A stretch of DNA of 47,334 nucleotides from Terriglobia bacterium (GCA_020073085.1 JAIQFV010000029.1:1-47334), one strand, 5' to 3'. Shown: positions 35,022 through 44,010, numbered from the stretch's first letter. Notes: generated by a model from the sequence alone, not told the origin. Program-made: numbers and translations.

Positions 35022-36080
35022 ATGCAATTGAGATTTTTGAATTTGAAGCGCGAGGCAAAGATACTTGTCGCGGTCCTGACACTGCTACTTTGTGCCATTA
35101 TTCTCCACGCGCAGACCCCGAATCCGGCGCCCGCCCCACCCCCTCAAACGCCACCGAAGCCTGCGGCCCCCGCGCCGGTTCTACAGAGCGCCACTCAGTC
35201 CTCGCAGCCGCCACTTTTTCCAAAGGATATGGTCATTATGACCGTGGGCGACCATAAACTTACTGTGACGGATTTCAATCAGATTATGGAGATCTTTCCC
35301 GCCCAACAGCGGAACTATTACAGCGGGCCTGGCAAGCAGAAGTTTGCTGACGATTTCAGTCAACTTCTCATCCTCTCCGACGAGGCAAGACGACAGAAAG
35401 TCGATGAGGAGCCGACCGTAAAGAAACGACTCAACCTGCTGGCCGATCAAACCCTGGTGCAGGCGCTGGTTCAGAAGATACAGGGCGACATAAAAATAAG
35501 TGATGACGAAGTCCAGAAGTATTACACCGCCCATCTCAAGGACTACGACGAGGTGAAGGCCAGGCACATCCTGATCCGCCCGAAGAGCAGCCCCGCCCCG
35601 CTTCCCGAAGGGAAGAAGGAGTTGACGGATGAGGAGGCAAAGGCCAAGGCGGAAGAAATCTACAAGCAGGTGACGATGCCCGGTGCGGACTTCGCCGCCG
35701 TCGCCAAAGCGGAGTCCTACGACCAGGGATCCGCCCCCCGCGGGGGAGATCTGGGGACATTCCACCACGGGCAGATGGTTCCGGAATTCGATGCGGCCGC
35801 CTTTGCTCTGAAGCCCGGAGAAATCAGCCAGCCCGTAAAGACCCAGTTTGGGTACCATGTGATTCTGGTTGAGGAGCGGAAAACTCGAACCAAGGATGAG
35901 GCCAAATCCGATATAGAAAACACTCTCCGTCGCGAAAAACTCGAACAGTCCCTCGACGGGATCAAGAAATCTGAAAAAGTTGAATTGAACGAGCAGTTTT
36001 TCCCACCGGCGTCACCCCCCAGCCCGCCCAAACCGCCCGTTGTCCCACCCGCCGCTCCGCCGACGGAGAAGAAGAATTAG
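35022..36080 (+). CDS. Periplasmic peptidyl-prolyl isomerase, PpiC/SurA-like
   Basis: 352 residues. An AAGGAG site stands before the ATG at 35022, and the frame extends further upstream. A signal peptide (about 12-30) is followed by a proline/alanine-rich linker (31-60), a SurA N-terminal-like region (about 65-165) and a parvulin domain (about 178-286) with ARHILIRP, GGDLGTFHHGQMVPEFDAAAF and FGYHVILVEE. The tail is proline-rich. It probably helps fold outer-membrane or periplasmic proteins. Confidence 0.9.
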   Translation: MQLRFLNLKREAKILVAVLTLLLCAIILHAQTPNPAPAPPPQTPPKPAAPAPVLQSATQSSQPPLFPKDMVIMTVGDHKLTVTDFNQIMEIFPAQQRNYYSGPGKQKFADDFSQLLILSDEARRQKVDEEPTVKKRLNLLADQTLVQALVQKIQGDIKISDDEVQKYYTAHLKDYDEVKARHILIRPKSSPAPLPEGKKELTDEEAKAKAEEIYKQVTMPGADFAAVAKAESYDQGSAPRGGDLGTFHHGQMVPEFDAAAFALKPGEISQPVKTQFGYHVILVEERKTRTKDEAKSDIENTLRREKLEQSLDGIKKSEKVELNEQFFPPASPPSPPKPPVVPPAAPPTEKKN

Positions 36081-36087
36081 TCAAGCC

Positions 36088-37320
36088 ATGACTTTCTCGC
36101 GAATTCTGGTAACGGGGGTCTCCGGCGCTTCGACCAGCGAGTGCCTCCGGCGGGTGCAAACCGACCTCGGCAGTGAGCGCGTGGCGGTTCATAACGTCGG
36201 GCATGAGATCATGAACCTGGTGCAAGAAAGTGGGATGTCGCTGGAAAGTGGCAACATCCTGAATGCCCCGAAGGAAACCCTGACGGCATTACGTGTGGCC
36301 GCGTTTGAGCGGATACATCAGCGGCTTTCTGAAGTCCAAAAGATGCACCTGGTCGATGTCCATGCCACTTTTCTGATGCGGTCCGGGCTGAAGGAAGGCC
36401 TTTCATTCAACGAAGTCCGGAAATTCAGTCCGGATCTGATGCTGACGGTGATCCAGGGCCCCCAACAGATTCATCGCAAGCTTCGAGGCCACCCGGGGGC
36501 ATACCTTCACCTCACCGTCGCCGACATCGTCAAATGGCAGGAATTCGAAGTTTACATCACCAACATGCTTGCCCGAATTCTGGGTGTCCGCCACTTTGTC
36601 GTTGCGGAGAGTCAAACCGAGACGCTGAAGACCATCCTCCTGGACCTTGTTCACAAACCCCCCGTTTATGCCAGCTATCCGATGACCCATCTGCCTGAAG
36701 AAGAAAAACCCAAAGTTCGGCGATTCGTTGAGTTCCTGAAAGAGCGGTTCACGGTATTCGATCCCGCCGCCATCGATTCGAGTCACGACCTCGCTCCCCA
36801 CTTCAGCGAGGAAGATAAGCGGGCCATCTCCAACCACACCATCGTCCGGGACCTGGAATGGATGATCGGGATTAACAGCGACAAGGTGGTCGCCTATCTT
36901 CCGCGGATGGTCTTCTCCAGCGGGATGAATGATGAACTGCGCTTCGGACATGAGACCGGGAAGGAAACCTATATTGTGCTGGAACACCACGATCCTTCCG
37001 CCCTGCCGTCCCTTTCTCCCTTTACGGAGTACAAATCCCGCGTTTTCTGGTCGTGTGAAGATTTTCGTTATTACCTCGATCTCGATCCTCAACTCCGCAA
37101 TGTGTACGATGCCTGCGAAGAGAGAATCCTGGAGCGGATTAAAGAACGCAAACTGACGCACGACGCCGCTCCTCTAAGCGAAGAGCGGTTCCGCTCCGAA
37201 AGCCGCGCCTTCTGGCAGTATCATTTGACTCCTGAAGAGTACGCTGAGAAAAGGGACCCCATCGACAGCGTGATTTCTTACATCTTCAATAAGTGGCACC
37301 GAACCCGCCCTTCCGCGTGA
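36088..37320 (+). CDS. P-loop-like protein with a degenerate Walker A, unknown
   Basis: 410 residues from the ATG at 36088, seven bases behind the isomerase gene. The N-terminus MTFSRILVTGVSGASTSECL looks like a P-loop start (an adenylate-kinase-like strand and glycine loop), but the Walker A lysine is missing (GVSGASTS). The middle part has LVDVHATFLMRSGL and LVLTVIQGPQQIHRKL-type segments as in nucleotide kinases. The C-terminal half is unrecognised and has aromatic-rich stretches (SRVFWSCEDFRYYL). It may have lost ATPase activity or use another cation for phosphate. No partner is apparent other than the chaperone upstream. Confidence 0.75.
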   Translation: MTFSRILVTGVSGASTSECLRRVQTDLGSERVAVHNVGHEIMNLVQESGMSLESGNILNAPKETLTALRVAAFERIHQRLSEVQKMHLVDVHATFLMRSGLKEGLSFNEVRKFSPDLMLTVIQGPQQIHRKLRGHPGAYLHLTVADIVKWQEFEVYITNMLARILGVRHFVVAESQTETLKTILLDLVHKPPVYASYPMTHLPEEEKPKVRRFVEFLKERFTVFDPAAIDSSHDLAPHFSEEDKRAISNHTIVRDLEWMIGINSDKVVAYLPRMVFSSGMNDELRFGHETGKETYIVLEHHDPSALPSLSPFTEYKSRVFWSCEDFRYYLDLDPQLRNVYDACEERILERIKERKLTHDAAPLSEERFRSESRAFWQYHLTPEEYAEKRDPIDSVISYIFNKWHRTRPSA

Positions 37321-37578
37321 ATCCTCGAATAGCGAGAGTCACGCCTCGGCTCCAACCGCATAGAACCCGGATTCCAAAGTGAAGGCCGTGGACCCTCCGG
37401 GTTCAGACAATTCTCGCCAACGTGCAGGGCGGACAACTTTGTCTTGTGCGTAAAATCACTTGCGCCTCGGTCCCGTTAATTGTATTCTTTCGCGTTTTCA
37501 GTTTGTGCTTAAGCGGATCTGGGGGCCCCGACCGGGCGAGAACCACGAAGGCGCGAAGCAGGAAAGGAGCGAACTGAC

Positions 37579-37764
37579 ATGGCAGAAAAGAAGATTTCGA
37601 AGACAGCTCGCGCCAGTATGACCGACCGGGAACTGACGAACTACGCAAAGTCATGCCCGCAATGTGGCGAAAGCATGGTGGCAACGAAGTTTGTCAGGTC
37701 GGCCGACCGGCCCGGCGGCATGTACTGGGTCTGCCCGAAGGACGACTACTCACAGCGAACGTAG
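37579..37764 (+). CDS. Small cysteine protein, zinc-ribbon-like
   Basis: 61 residues. AAAGGAG stands before the ATG. It has CPQCG (C26, C29) and VCPK (C52); a fourth Cys or His that would complete a zinc ribbon is not obvious. A strong terminator follows at 37825. The unit stands alone and is probably a monocistronic gene. Role unknown. Confidence 0.75.
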   Translation: MAEKKISKTARASMTDRELTNYAKSCPQCGESMVATKFVRSADRPGGMYWVCPKDDYSQRT

Positions 37765-37824
37765 CCTCCGAAGGCATCATGTGGCAACCTTAAAGTATTT
37801 TCGAAAATATTTTGGTTGGGAAAA

Positions 37825-37850
37825 GGCAGTCTGCGCAGACTGCCTTTTTT
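37825..37850 (+). terminator. Intrinsic terminator of the small cysteine gene
   Basis: GGCAGTCTGC (37825-37834) and GCAGACTGCC (37835-37844) form a 20-base palindrome followed by six Ts (37845-37850): a textbook rho-independent terminator, 60 bases behind the stop. Confidence 0.9.
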
Positions 37851-38044
37851 AGTTTCATGGAGAGAATCGTGACGCGGGGAGGACTCCCCATCGGGATTGA
37901 GACCTTCTGGACTTGAAACCACCTTCCCCGCCATCGCTCCGGCCCTGTAAGAGCGGTTCCCTGTTTCCCCTGGATCGCCTAACGTCGAGCTTCCCTGCCT
38001 GAACCTCTCATATCAATATGAGTGAAGCCGGGGACCTTTCAGGC

Positions 38045-38060
38045 TGTGACAGCAGTCACA
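38045..38060 (+). promoter_or_regulatory. CRP/FNR-family binding site
   Basis: TGTGACAGCAGTCACA has the perfect TGTGA-N6-TCACA form. Its centre (38052.5) is about 43 bases before the expected start that belongs to the TATAAT at 38084-38089, close to the class II activator position of -41.5. A good -35 box is absent, as expected for an activator-dependent promoter. Confidence 0.6.
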
Positions 38061-38083
38061 CACCCCGCTGGAGTCAGAAGGCT

Positions 38084-38089
38084 TATAAT
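38084..38089 (+). promoter_or_regulatory. TATAAT -10 box of the cyclophilin promoter
   Basis: A perfect TATAAT without a recognisable -35, directly behind the CRP-type site. It would give a leader of about 190 bases to the ATG at 38288. Confidence 0.5.
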
Positions 38090-38287
38090 TGAGACGAATG
38101 CAGGATCAACGGAATGAGGTCAAATCAGAGCGGGCAAGGCGCAAGCCGTAAAATAGGGATTGCTCCATCAATCCCCTTTGTCTATGCTTTCGACCCTGCT
38201 TTCCGGTAGTTTTTTGTAGGAAGTACAAGAGTTGTGATAATCTCAAAGCGTTGAAGGCATAAATCCCGTCAGGAAGGAAAAACCGAA

Positions 38288-38800
38288 ATGGGCTTCTTTT
38301 GGCGTCGAAAGAAAAAGGAACCGGAAAAGCCGGTGGAGGTGGCACCCCCACCGCCCCCGCCCAAACCCGCGGTACCCACGGCCGTCATTGAGACTTCCAA
38401 GGGGCGGATCGAGTTCGAGTTGTTCGCCGAGAAAGCACCCAACACGACCGCGAACTTCTCAAAGCTGGTGCAGAGGAATTTCTATGACGGTTTGACATTC
38501 CATCGAGTGGTCCCGGGATTCGTTATCCAGGGGGGTTGTCCGAAGGGGGACGGGACGGGCGGATCCGGAGAACGGATCAAGCTGGAAATTCATCCTGAAC
38601 TCAAGCACGAAGCCGCAGGCGTTGTCGCCATGGCCCGCGCGACGAGCCCCGATAGCGCGTCCAGCCAGTTTTATATCACCCTAAACCCACAACCCTCGCT
38701 GGATGGTCAGTATGCGGTTTTCGGTCGGGTCACCGCGGGGATCGACGTCATTAAACAGATTTCAAAGGGCGACAGGATTCAGTCCATCAGAATTGTTTGA
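38288..38800 (+). CDS. Cyclophilin-type peptidyl-prolyl isomerase
   Basis: 170 residues. The cyclophilin core spans about 31-170, with the active-site strip [13 protein letters not shown] (71-83, catalytic R73), [16 protein letters not shown] and so on. The N-terminus is basic (FFWRRKKK) and followed by a Pro-rich linker, without a signal peptide. That suggests cytoplasmic or peripheral location. It accelerates proline isomerisation in folding. A perfect CRP-type site lies in its leader. Confidence 0.9.
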   Translation: MGFFWRRKKKEPEKPVEVAPPPPPPKPAVPTAVIETSKGRIEFELFAEKAPNTTANFSKLVQRNFYDGLTFHRVVPGFVIQGGCPKGDGTGGSGERIKLEIHPELKHEAAGVVAMARATSPDSASSQFYITLNPQPSLDGQYAVFGRVTAGIDVIKQISKGDRIQSIRIV

Positions 38801-38823
38801 GATGCATCAAGGGTTCTGCAGAA

Positions 38824-38865
38824 GGTAATAGGTGATAGGTGATAGGTGATAGGGGGTAGGTCAGA
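38824..38865. repeat. TCACCTAT-type intergenic repeat, copy 2 (reverse orientation)
   Basis: GGTAATAGGTGATAGGTGAT and similar units, ending GGGGGTAGGTCAG. It is the reverse complement of the array at 26819 and stands behind the cyclophilin gene. Confidence 0.75.
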
Positions 38866-38974
38866 AGAGAGGGTGCTCTGAGATTTATCCATCTCTATCG
38901 GCCCCTGATCAATGAGAACAAGTTTCTTGAATTGCTTGCCGACCGTGGTCTTTCATCCCAGAGACTGAGACCCG

Positions 38975-39037
38975 TTACCTATTGTCAATTACCTATTCCC
39001 TATACCCTATTTCCTATCACCTATTTCCTATCACCTG
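38975..39037. repeat. TCACCTAT-type intergenic repeat, copy 3
   Basis: Imperfect units TTACCTATT, CCTATACCCTATTTCC and TATCACCTATTTCC, opposite in orientation to copy 2 and 110 bases away. The array overlaps the stop codon of the glucan phosphorylase (39031-39033). The pair could fold into a long hairpin between the convergent genes. Confidence 0.7.
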
Positions 39038-40734
39038 CCCTCATTATCCAGCGAATACGCATTGGAAACATACTGCGACACCATGCGCTGCGTATTGAAG
39101 AAGGAGCCGTTGAGGGCAATGGCGGAACGCATGACTTTGGCATAGGAAAGCGGCCGGCCATAGAACATCGGGAGAATGATGAGTTCCAGTTTTTCATACA
39201 AGGACGCCGCTTCGGAATAGTTGTCTTCAAGTAATCCCGGGCCGTGCCCGACCGCCCAACCCGTAAACCCTTCGACATGGCCTTCAACCCACCAGCCGTC
39301 CAACACGCTGAGGCTGGGCACCCCGTTCAGCGCCGCTTTCATCCCGCTGGTTCCGGAGGCCTCCTGCGGCCTCTTGGGAGTATTCAGCCAAAGATCAACC
39401 CCGCCGGTCATCAATTGCCCCCAGTGCATGTCGTAGTCTTCGAGGTAGACGAATTTCACAATGTCCTTCAACGCAGTGGCCGCATCAAAGACCCGCCGGA
39501 TGACCCCCTTGCCCCCTTCATCATGGGGATGCGCTTTGCCCGCAAAAATGAGCTGGAACGGACCCACGTTCTGGGCGATATACTTCAGCCGTTCAGGACT
39601 GAAAAAGAGAAGATCGGCGCGTTTGTAGGTGCTGGCCCGACGCGCAAAACCGAGAGTCATCACCGTTTCGTCCATTTGCATCCGGGTGCACTTCTTGACC
39701 TCTTCAAGCAACGCCCGCTTCGCGAGGAGATGGGCATCGCGAATCTCCTGGATGGGAATCCCGATGGCATAACGAAGATAGAGGTTGTCATGTCTCCATT
39801 CGGGAACATGTTTGTCAAAAACCTCTCGCAACGAAGGTGAAGTCCAGGTCACCGCATGCACGCCATTGGTAATCGCACTGATGGGATATCGAGGAAACAT
39901 GTCCCGGGACACTTCGCCGTGCTGCATCGCCACACCGTTGATGTAATGAGAAAAGCGAAGGGCCAGGTAGGTCATATTCACCCCGCCATTCGAACAGCAG
40001 TGCGTGGCCTGAAGCAAGCTTTCCCGTTTCTCTCCCAAGACCTTTACCACCAGCTCTTGTGGAAACTGGTCATGTCCTGCCGGGACCGGAGTGTGAGTGG
40101 TGAATATGCACTTGCGCCGGACGGCGTCCACATCCTGCTCTGTCACTGAACTGAAATTGCGACCCTCAAGCACTTGTTCGAGCAGAGCCAGGGAGAGCAG
40201 GGCGGAGTGTCCTTCATTCATGTGAAAGTTCTCAATTTGATCCTCGCCCAGGTTACGCAGAAATTCCACACCCCCGACCCCTAACACGACTTCCTGACAA
40301 AAACGGTAGTGGTCGTCGCCGCCATAAAGGCAATCGGTCAAGGACTGGTCCCAGGGCGTGTTGGTCGGCAAGGCCGTGTCCAACAGATAGACCGGCACAG
40401 TATGGCCGGAATGGCCCTGAATCAGGTACTGCCAGGCTCGGACCCCAACGACCCGATTCTCGATCATTACTTTGACCAGGGGCTCTATCTTCACCAGCAC
40501 TTCTTGGGGGTTCCAAACCTCCGGCTCTTCAGCCTGGATGCCCTGCCCATCAATTCGTTGGCGAAAGTAACCTTTCCGATGCAATAAGGTAATACCAATC
40601 ACGGGAACGCCCAGATCCGCCGACGAGCGAAGCATGTCACCCGCAAGAACGCCTAAACCTCCACTGTAAGTTGGAATCGCCGGATCGAGGGCGATTTCCA
40701 TAGAGAAGTAAGCCACTTTATGTTTATTTGGCAT
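39031..40734 (-). CDS. glgP: Alpha-glucan phosphorylase, short form
   Basis: 567 residues. The family signatures include YFSMEIALDPAIPTYSGGLG near the N-terminus and the PLP site EASGTSGMKAALNG with the Schiff-base lysine about K466. The enzyme frees glucose 1-phosphate from alpha-1,4-glucans. At 567 residues it lacks the extra N-terminal domain of the longer bacterial types. A strong ribosome site before the ATG is not obvious, and the gene is transcribed away from the ECF sigma gene. Confidence 0.9.
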   Translation of the reverse strand: MPNKHKVAYFSMEIALDPAIPTYSGGLGVLAGDMLRSSADLGVPVIGITLLHRKGYFRQRIDGQGIQAEEPEVWNPQEVLVKIEPLVKVMIENRVVGVRAWQYLIQGHSGHTVPVYLLDTALPTNTPWDQSLTDCLYGGDDHYRFCQEVVLGVGGVEFLRNLGEDQIENFHMNEGHSALLSLALLEQVLEGRNFSSVTEQDVDAVRRKCIFTTHTPVPAGHDQFPQELVVKVLGEKRESLLQATHCCSNGGVNMTYLALRFSHYINGVAMQHGEVSRDMFPRYPISAITNGVHAVTWTSPSLREVFDKHVPEWRHDNLYLRYAIGIPIQEIRDAHLLAKRALLEEVKKCTRMQMDETVMTLGFARRASTYKRADLLFFSPERLKYIAQNVGPFQLIFAGKAHPHDEGGKGVIRRVFDAATALKDIVKFVYLEDYDMHWGQLMTGGVDLWLNTPKRPQEASGTSGMKAALNGVPSLSVLDGWWVEGHVEGFTGWAVGHGPGLLEDNYSEAASLYEKLELIILPMFYGRPLSYAKVMRSAIALNGSFFNTQRMVSQYVSNAYSLDNEGR

Positions 40735-41166
40735 GGTGTTGGAGAGGGGACCCCGTGAAGTGCCGGAGAAGGCCTCCTCAGGAGTTTTTCCTTTCGATCT
40801 GCGATGACCTCCTCTGTACCTTTTCTATCAGATGGATCGCCTTACCTCTGCGGTGTGCCGGACCAGGGCTGATTCATTCGCGGGGTTCAGGCCAAGACAA
40901 GTGGGCCATCTTACCAGCTTGCGAAAGCCTTTTTCAATCATTAGAATCATCCGGTGATGCAGCCATTGCTCGCGACATCGGCCCCGATGGCCCGCCTCAC
41001 CATATCACACCCAACTGATGACACTGCACCGATTCGAAAATCCAACGGAACCGCTGCTTGCCAAATCGCTCACATATTCCCGTTTTAAGACAGAATTCCT
41101 TCAACGATTTTCCTGTGACCGCAGTAGATCTGTTATGAAGGGTCAATTGGATGTGGCGAGGAAAAC
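40735..41166. other. Divergent intergenic region between glgP and the ECF sigma gene
   Basis: About 430 bases. No gene and no reliable promoter were recognised. A GGAACC string at 41047 resembles the -35 element of ECF promoters but has no matching -10. Confidence 0.4.
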
Positions 41167-41805
41167 TTGGAGCTTGAATTTCGAGACACCCCACTGATGA
41201 TGACAGGTTCAATGTTGGAGGCATCCGATCCGCTGGTCAGTAAGGAATACTCCCTGCTGATCAAACGAGCGAAAGCCGGTGACCTCGGCGCCTTTGAAGA
41301 ACTGATGATCCGACACGAAAGACGGGTCTTTTTGACAGCATTACGGTTGCTCGGACAGCCCGATAGTGCACGGGACGCAACGCAAGATGTCTTCCTCCGG
41401 TTTCACCGGTTTATTCACCGCGTCGACGAGCAACGTGACCTGGCGCCCTGGCTTTATCGGATGACCGTAAATGCCTGCCATGACATCCGCCGCAAACAAG
41501 GCAGGGCAGACACCATCTCGCTGGATGAATTCCTGGAAACCGGAGAGATCCAGGCGTTGAATTCAACGCCACACGCCGACGAGAACCTGAACCGGGAGGA
41601 AGAAAGGCGGATCGTGGCGGAAGCCTTAAAAAGACTGCCCGAAAAAGAACGAACAGCGATTGTTCTTCGGGACATCGAAGGCCTTCCAACTAGCGAAGTA
41701 GCCCGAATCCTCGGCTCCTCCGAGGGGACGGTCCGCTCACAGGTTTCCATGGCGAGACTAAAGATTAAGAAGTTCACGGAGCGTTTGCTGAGGCGAAAAC
41801 CATGA
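41167..41805 (+). CDS. ECF-type RNA polymerase sigma factor
   Basis: 212 residues from a TTG at 41167 with GAGG five bases upstream; the ATG at 41197 or 41212 is an alternative. The sigma-2 region (about 30-110) has ARDATQDVFLRFHRF, and the sigma-4 region (about 155-205) has LPEKERTAIVLRDIEGLPTSEVARIL, GSSEGTVRSQVSMARLKIKK. No sigma-3 region, so it is the small extracytoplasmic-function type. Its stop overlaps the start of the anti-sigma gene by four bases (ATGA), which points to translational coupling. It probably answers an envelope signal and controls genes elsewhere. Confidence 0.92.
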   Translation: MELEFRDTPLMMTGSMLEASDPLVSKEYSLLIKRAKAGDLGAFEELMIRHERRVFLTALRLLGQPDSARDATQDVFLRFHRFIHRVDEQRDLAPWLYRMTVNACHDIRRKQGRADTISLDEFLETGEIQALNSTPHADENLNREEERRIVAEALKRLPEKERTAIVLRDIEGLPTSEVARILGSSEGTVRSQVSMARLKIKKFTERLLRRKP

Positions 41806-42533
41806 AGTGCGAAGATTTTGAACAACTGATCGGCATGTATGCCGGGGGCGATCTCGAGGGGCGAAAGTCCCGGCTAGTCAAGGAGCATCTCAATGCGTGC
41901 GCCCGGTGCCATGATTTGGCCTCACAGCTGAAGTGCAGCCTGGCCACTCTGAATGAGATGAACGACGAACCGGTCGATGAGACATTGCTCCAAGAGCTGA
42001 GGAAGAGCGTCCTGAGGCAAATTTCTTCTGAACCGATATCTCGCCCCATGGAGAGTAGGTTTGGAGTGTTGTTCGGCGGGAGATGGAATTATGCTGTCCT
42101 GGCCATCCTTGTGATTGGCTTCCTTGCCGTTGCGCTGTTGAGACTCGACCGGTCCAGAGGTCCCCGTCAGGATTTGGCGGACCGGTCCAGAGAAAATGTC
42201 GCTCTACCGGTTGCGCCGAAAGTGTCCCCCGCTCCCCTGCCCTCCGATACTCAGCACGATCAAGGGTCGCAACGCGCCGGGTTGAGGTCAAGTCCAGCGA
42301 TGCCCCGCCGCGCCGTCCAGCGCCCCAAGCCTGCGGCCCCGACCGGAGAAGTGGCCGTAAAGCAACCTCTGGCAATCGTGAACCCGAGTATTGAAATAGC
42401 TCAGATTGTGCCGATGCGTATTGATCTGTTCAAGATCGAACTTCCACGGAAACCGGACCCCTTGGTCATTAAATGGGTGTCCAAGGATCCTGATATAGAC
42501 ATCATTTGGTTAATTGACAAGAAGGGAGAATGA
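41802..42533 (+). CDS. Anti-sigma factor with zinc-finger (ZAS-type) domain
   Basis: 243 residues. The N-terminal zinc-binding anti-sigma motif has C3, H29, C33 and C36 (C..H-x3-C-x2-C). A membrane helix (about 97-114) follows and then a proline-rich periplasmic domain of unknown fold ending in DIIWLIDKKGE. It would hold the ECF factor at the membrane until a signal releases it. The gene overlaps the sigma gene by four bases and the next gene starts one base behind its stop, so the three form an operon. Confidence 0.9.
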   Translation: MKCEDFEQLIGMYAGGDLEGRKSRLVKEHLNACARCHDLASQLKCSLATLNEMNDEPVDETLLQELRKSVLRQISSEPISRPMESRFGVLFGGRWNYAVLAILVIGFLAVALLRLDRSRGPRQDLADRSRENVALPVAPKVSPAPLPSDTQHDQGSQRAGLRSSPAMPRRAVQRPKPAAPTGEVAVKQPLAIVNPSIEIAQIVPMRIDLFKIELPRKPDPLVIKWVSKDPDIDIIWLIDKKGE

Positions 42534-42534
42534 A

Positions 42535-43365
42535 ATGAAATCACTCACGCACCATTCCGTTTGTGTGGCGCTGCTGGTGATCCTGGGCCTATTGATCCTC
42601 AACCAGCCCGGCGCGGCGCAATCGGATAAGGAAAAGGAAGCAACAACCAAAACGCCATCCGAAAAGTCCCAACAGATCGTGCAAAAACCAGGATGGGTGA
42701 CGAAGATTTTCACCGTCAAGTACGCGGATGTGGTTGAACTGTCTCAACCCTTGAGGGTTTTCAATGCCCAGCTCATTCCCAACCGCGATCTCAAGGTGCT
42801 GGCCGTTTCATGCGATCGGGATACTATGCCTGCAATCGAGGATGCCATCAAGAGGCTCGACGTGCCGCCCACGAGTGCGAAGAACATTGAGCTGACCGTC
42901 TACCTTTTGAGCGCGTCTGAACAAGTCGAGCCCTCGTCGGGAGTGACTCCGGAGCTTCAAGGAGTAGTCGACCAGTTGAAGGGGCTTTTCCCCTACAAAG
43001 GCTTCCGTCTGACGGAATCGATGGTGGTGCGCGTTCGCGATGGACAAACGGGACACGTGAGCGGGGTCGCTCCTAGTACTTCGGAGGGTTACAAAATTTT
43101 TTATAACTTCCAGTTTCGGTCAGCTAATATCGTCGATGGCGTTGAAGGTCGGACAATCAGAATAGATCGCCTGAGGCTTGGCGCGAAAGTACCTCTCGTT
43201 TTGCCGGGATCTGCTGAGAAGTCCCTAAACGTTCAATACCAGGACACCGGCATTGAGACCGATATAGATGTCCGCGATGGTAAGAAGGTAGTCGTTGGAA
43301 AGGCCAATACGGACGGATCGAGCGGTGCCATGATCCTCGTTGTGACCGCCAAAGTGATGGACTGA
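42535..43365 (+). CDS. Exported protein with secretin N1/NolW-like domain
   Basis: 276 residues from the ATG at 42535, with AAGGGAG upstream. A signal peptide (about 8-28) is followed by a domain (about 56-112) with FTVKYADVVELSQPLRVF..IPNRDLKVLAVSCDRDTMPAIEDAIKRLDVP. This is the beta-alpha-alpha-beta pattern of the NolW/secretin N1 domain. The rest is beta-rich and of unknown fold. There is no secretin pore, so it is not a full secretin. It is the third gene of the sigma/anti-sigma operon and could be the sensed or effector envelope protein. Confidence 0.8.
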   Translation: MKSLTHHSVCVALLVILGLLILNQPGAAQSDKEKEATTKTPSEKSQQIVQKPGWVTKIFTVKYADVVELSQPLRVFNAQLIPNRDLKVLAVSCDRDTMPAIEDAIKRLDVPPTSAKNIELTVYLLSASEQVEPSSGVTPELQGVVDQLKGLFPYKGFRLTESMVVRVRDGQTGHVSGVAPSTSEGYKIFYNFQFRSANIVDGVEGRTIRIDRLRLGAKVPLVLPGSAEKSLNVQYQDTGIETDIDVRDGKKVVVGKANTDGSSGAMILVVTAKVMD

Positions 43366-43388
43366 TTCGCATTTGTGGTGGGGCGACG

Positions 43389-43417
43389 GGGGCAGCCATC
43401 TGAAATCAGACTGCCCC
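43389..43417 (+). terminator. Terminator of the sigma operon
   Basis: GGGGCAG (43389-43395) pairs with CTGCCCC (43411-43417); TCTGA and TCAGA extend the stem inside. It stands 24 bases behind the stop codon, with a T-rich tail further on (TTTTCTT). Confidence 0.7.
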
Positions 43418-43525
43418 TGCCGCCCGCGTCTGCATTTTCTTAACACCCCCAGTTGCATCCTTAACCCGAATTCCGATGCTGAAGGCCATGATCAATGTCG
43501 AAGGGGGATTCAATTCCCATTAGTA

Positions 43526-43733
43526 GATGCTTTTCGAATAAGGCTTCTGTCCCTTTGGGCCCGGAGGGCGCTTGCGCCGCGGCGCATAGCCTCGCCTGAG
43601 CTTCTCTTCAGGCCCGGAGGGCCTCTAGAATGGAAGCCCCACCTGAAGCTCTGTCCCGCGCTCTATGCGGGACGGAGCGAGGGTGGGGTACCGGTCGTAA
43701 AAATGACCTCCGAGCCCCGCTGGCGGGGCGAAA
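43526..43733 (+). repeat. GC-rich dispersed element, left copy (with internal duplication)
   Basis: It starts with GATGCTTTTCGA and ends with GGCGGGGCGAAA. It contains two copies of GGCCCGGAGGGC (43555-43566 and 43611-43622), so a 56-base inner part is duplicated. Later parts are AGAATGGAAGCCCC, GCGAGGGTGGGGTAC and GAGCCCCGC. Nested palindromes run through it, and the homologous right copy lies in opposite orientation. Confidence 0.75.
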
Positions 43734-44010
43734 GAATCTGTCGAATGGAGCTTCGGACAACCATCCAATAAATCCACTGTATTTCCCTTCCCGAAATGCT
43801 TTCTCTCCGCATCCCGTTACCCTTCTCGCTTCTCGAATGAGTGGAGCCCAACTCCAGCGGTTGGATTCACGAAGCGATATCGGGACCCTGGAGATTTTCC
43901 TGGCAGCGGAAGCGCCCTCGCAAGGTCTCTTTTCCGCAAGAGTGGCCGGAATCTTTCCGAGTGCAAGGCATCGAAGAGGACGTTCGGTCTAGTTGGAACT
44001 GAGGGCACCG

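Larger units (their letters stand above)
37851..38287. other. Intergenic region with a CRP/FNR-type promoter
   Basis: About 440 bases between the terminator and the cyclophilin gene. It holds a CRP-type site and a TATAAT box. A 16-codon frame starts at 38098 (ATG CAG GAT) and ends in a stop before the cyclophilin; it may be chance. The remaining sequence looks unremarkable. Confidence 0.5.

Noticed and set aside
36403-37161. 252-codon minus-strand frame opposite the P-loop-like gene
   Set aside because: No ribosome site or motif; the plus-strand gene is continuous with the upstream operon.
41047-41070. GGAACC as the -35 of an autoregulated ECF promoter
   Set aside because: No matching -10 element at the right distance.
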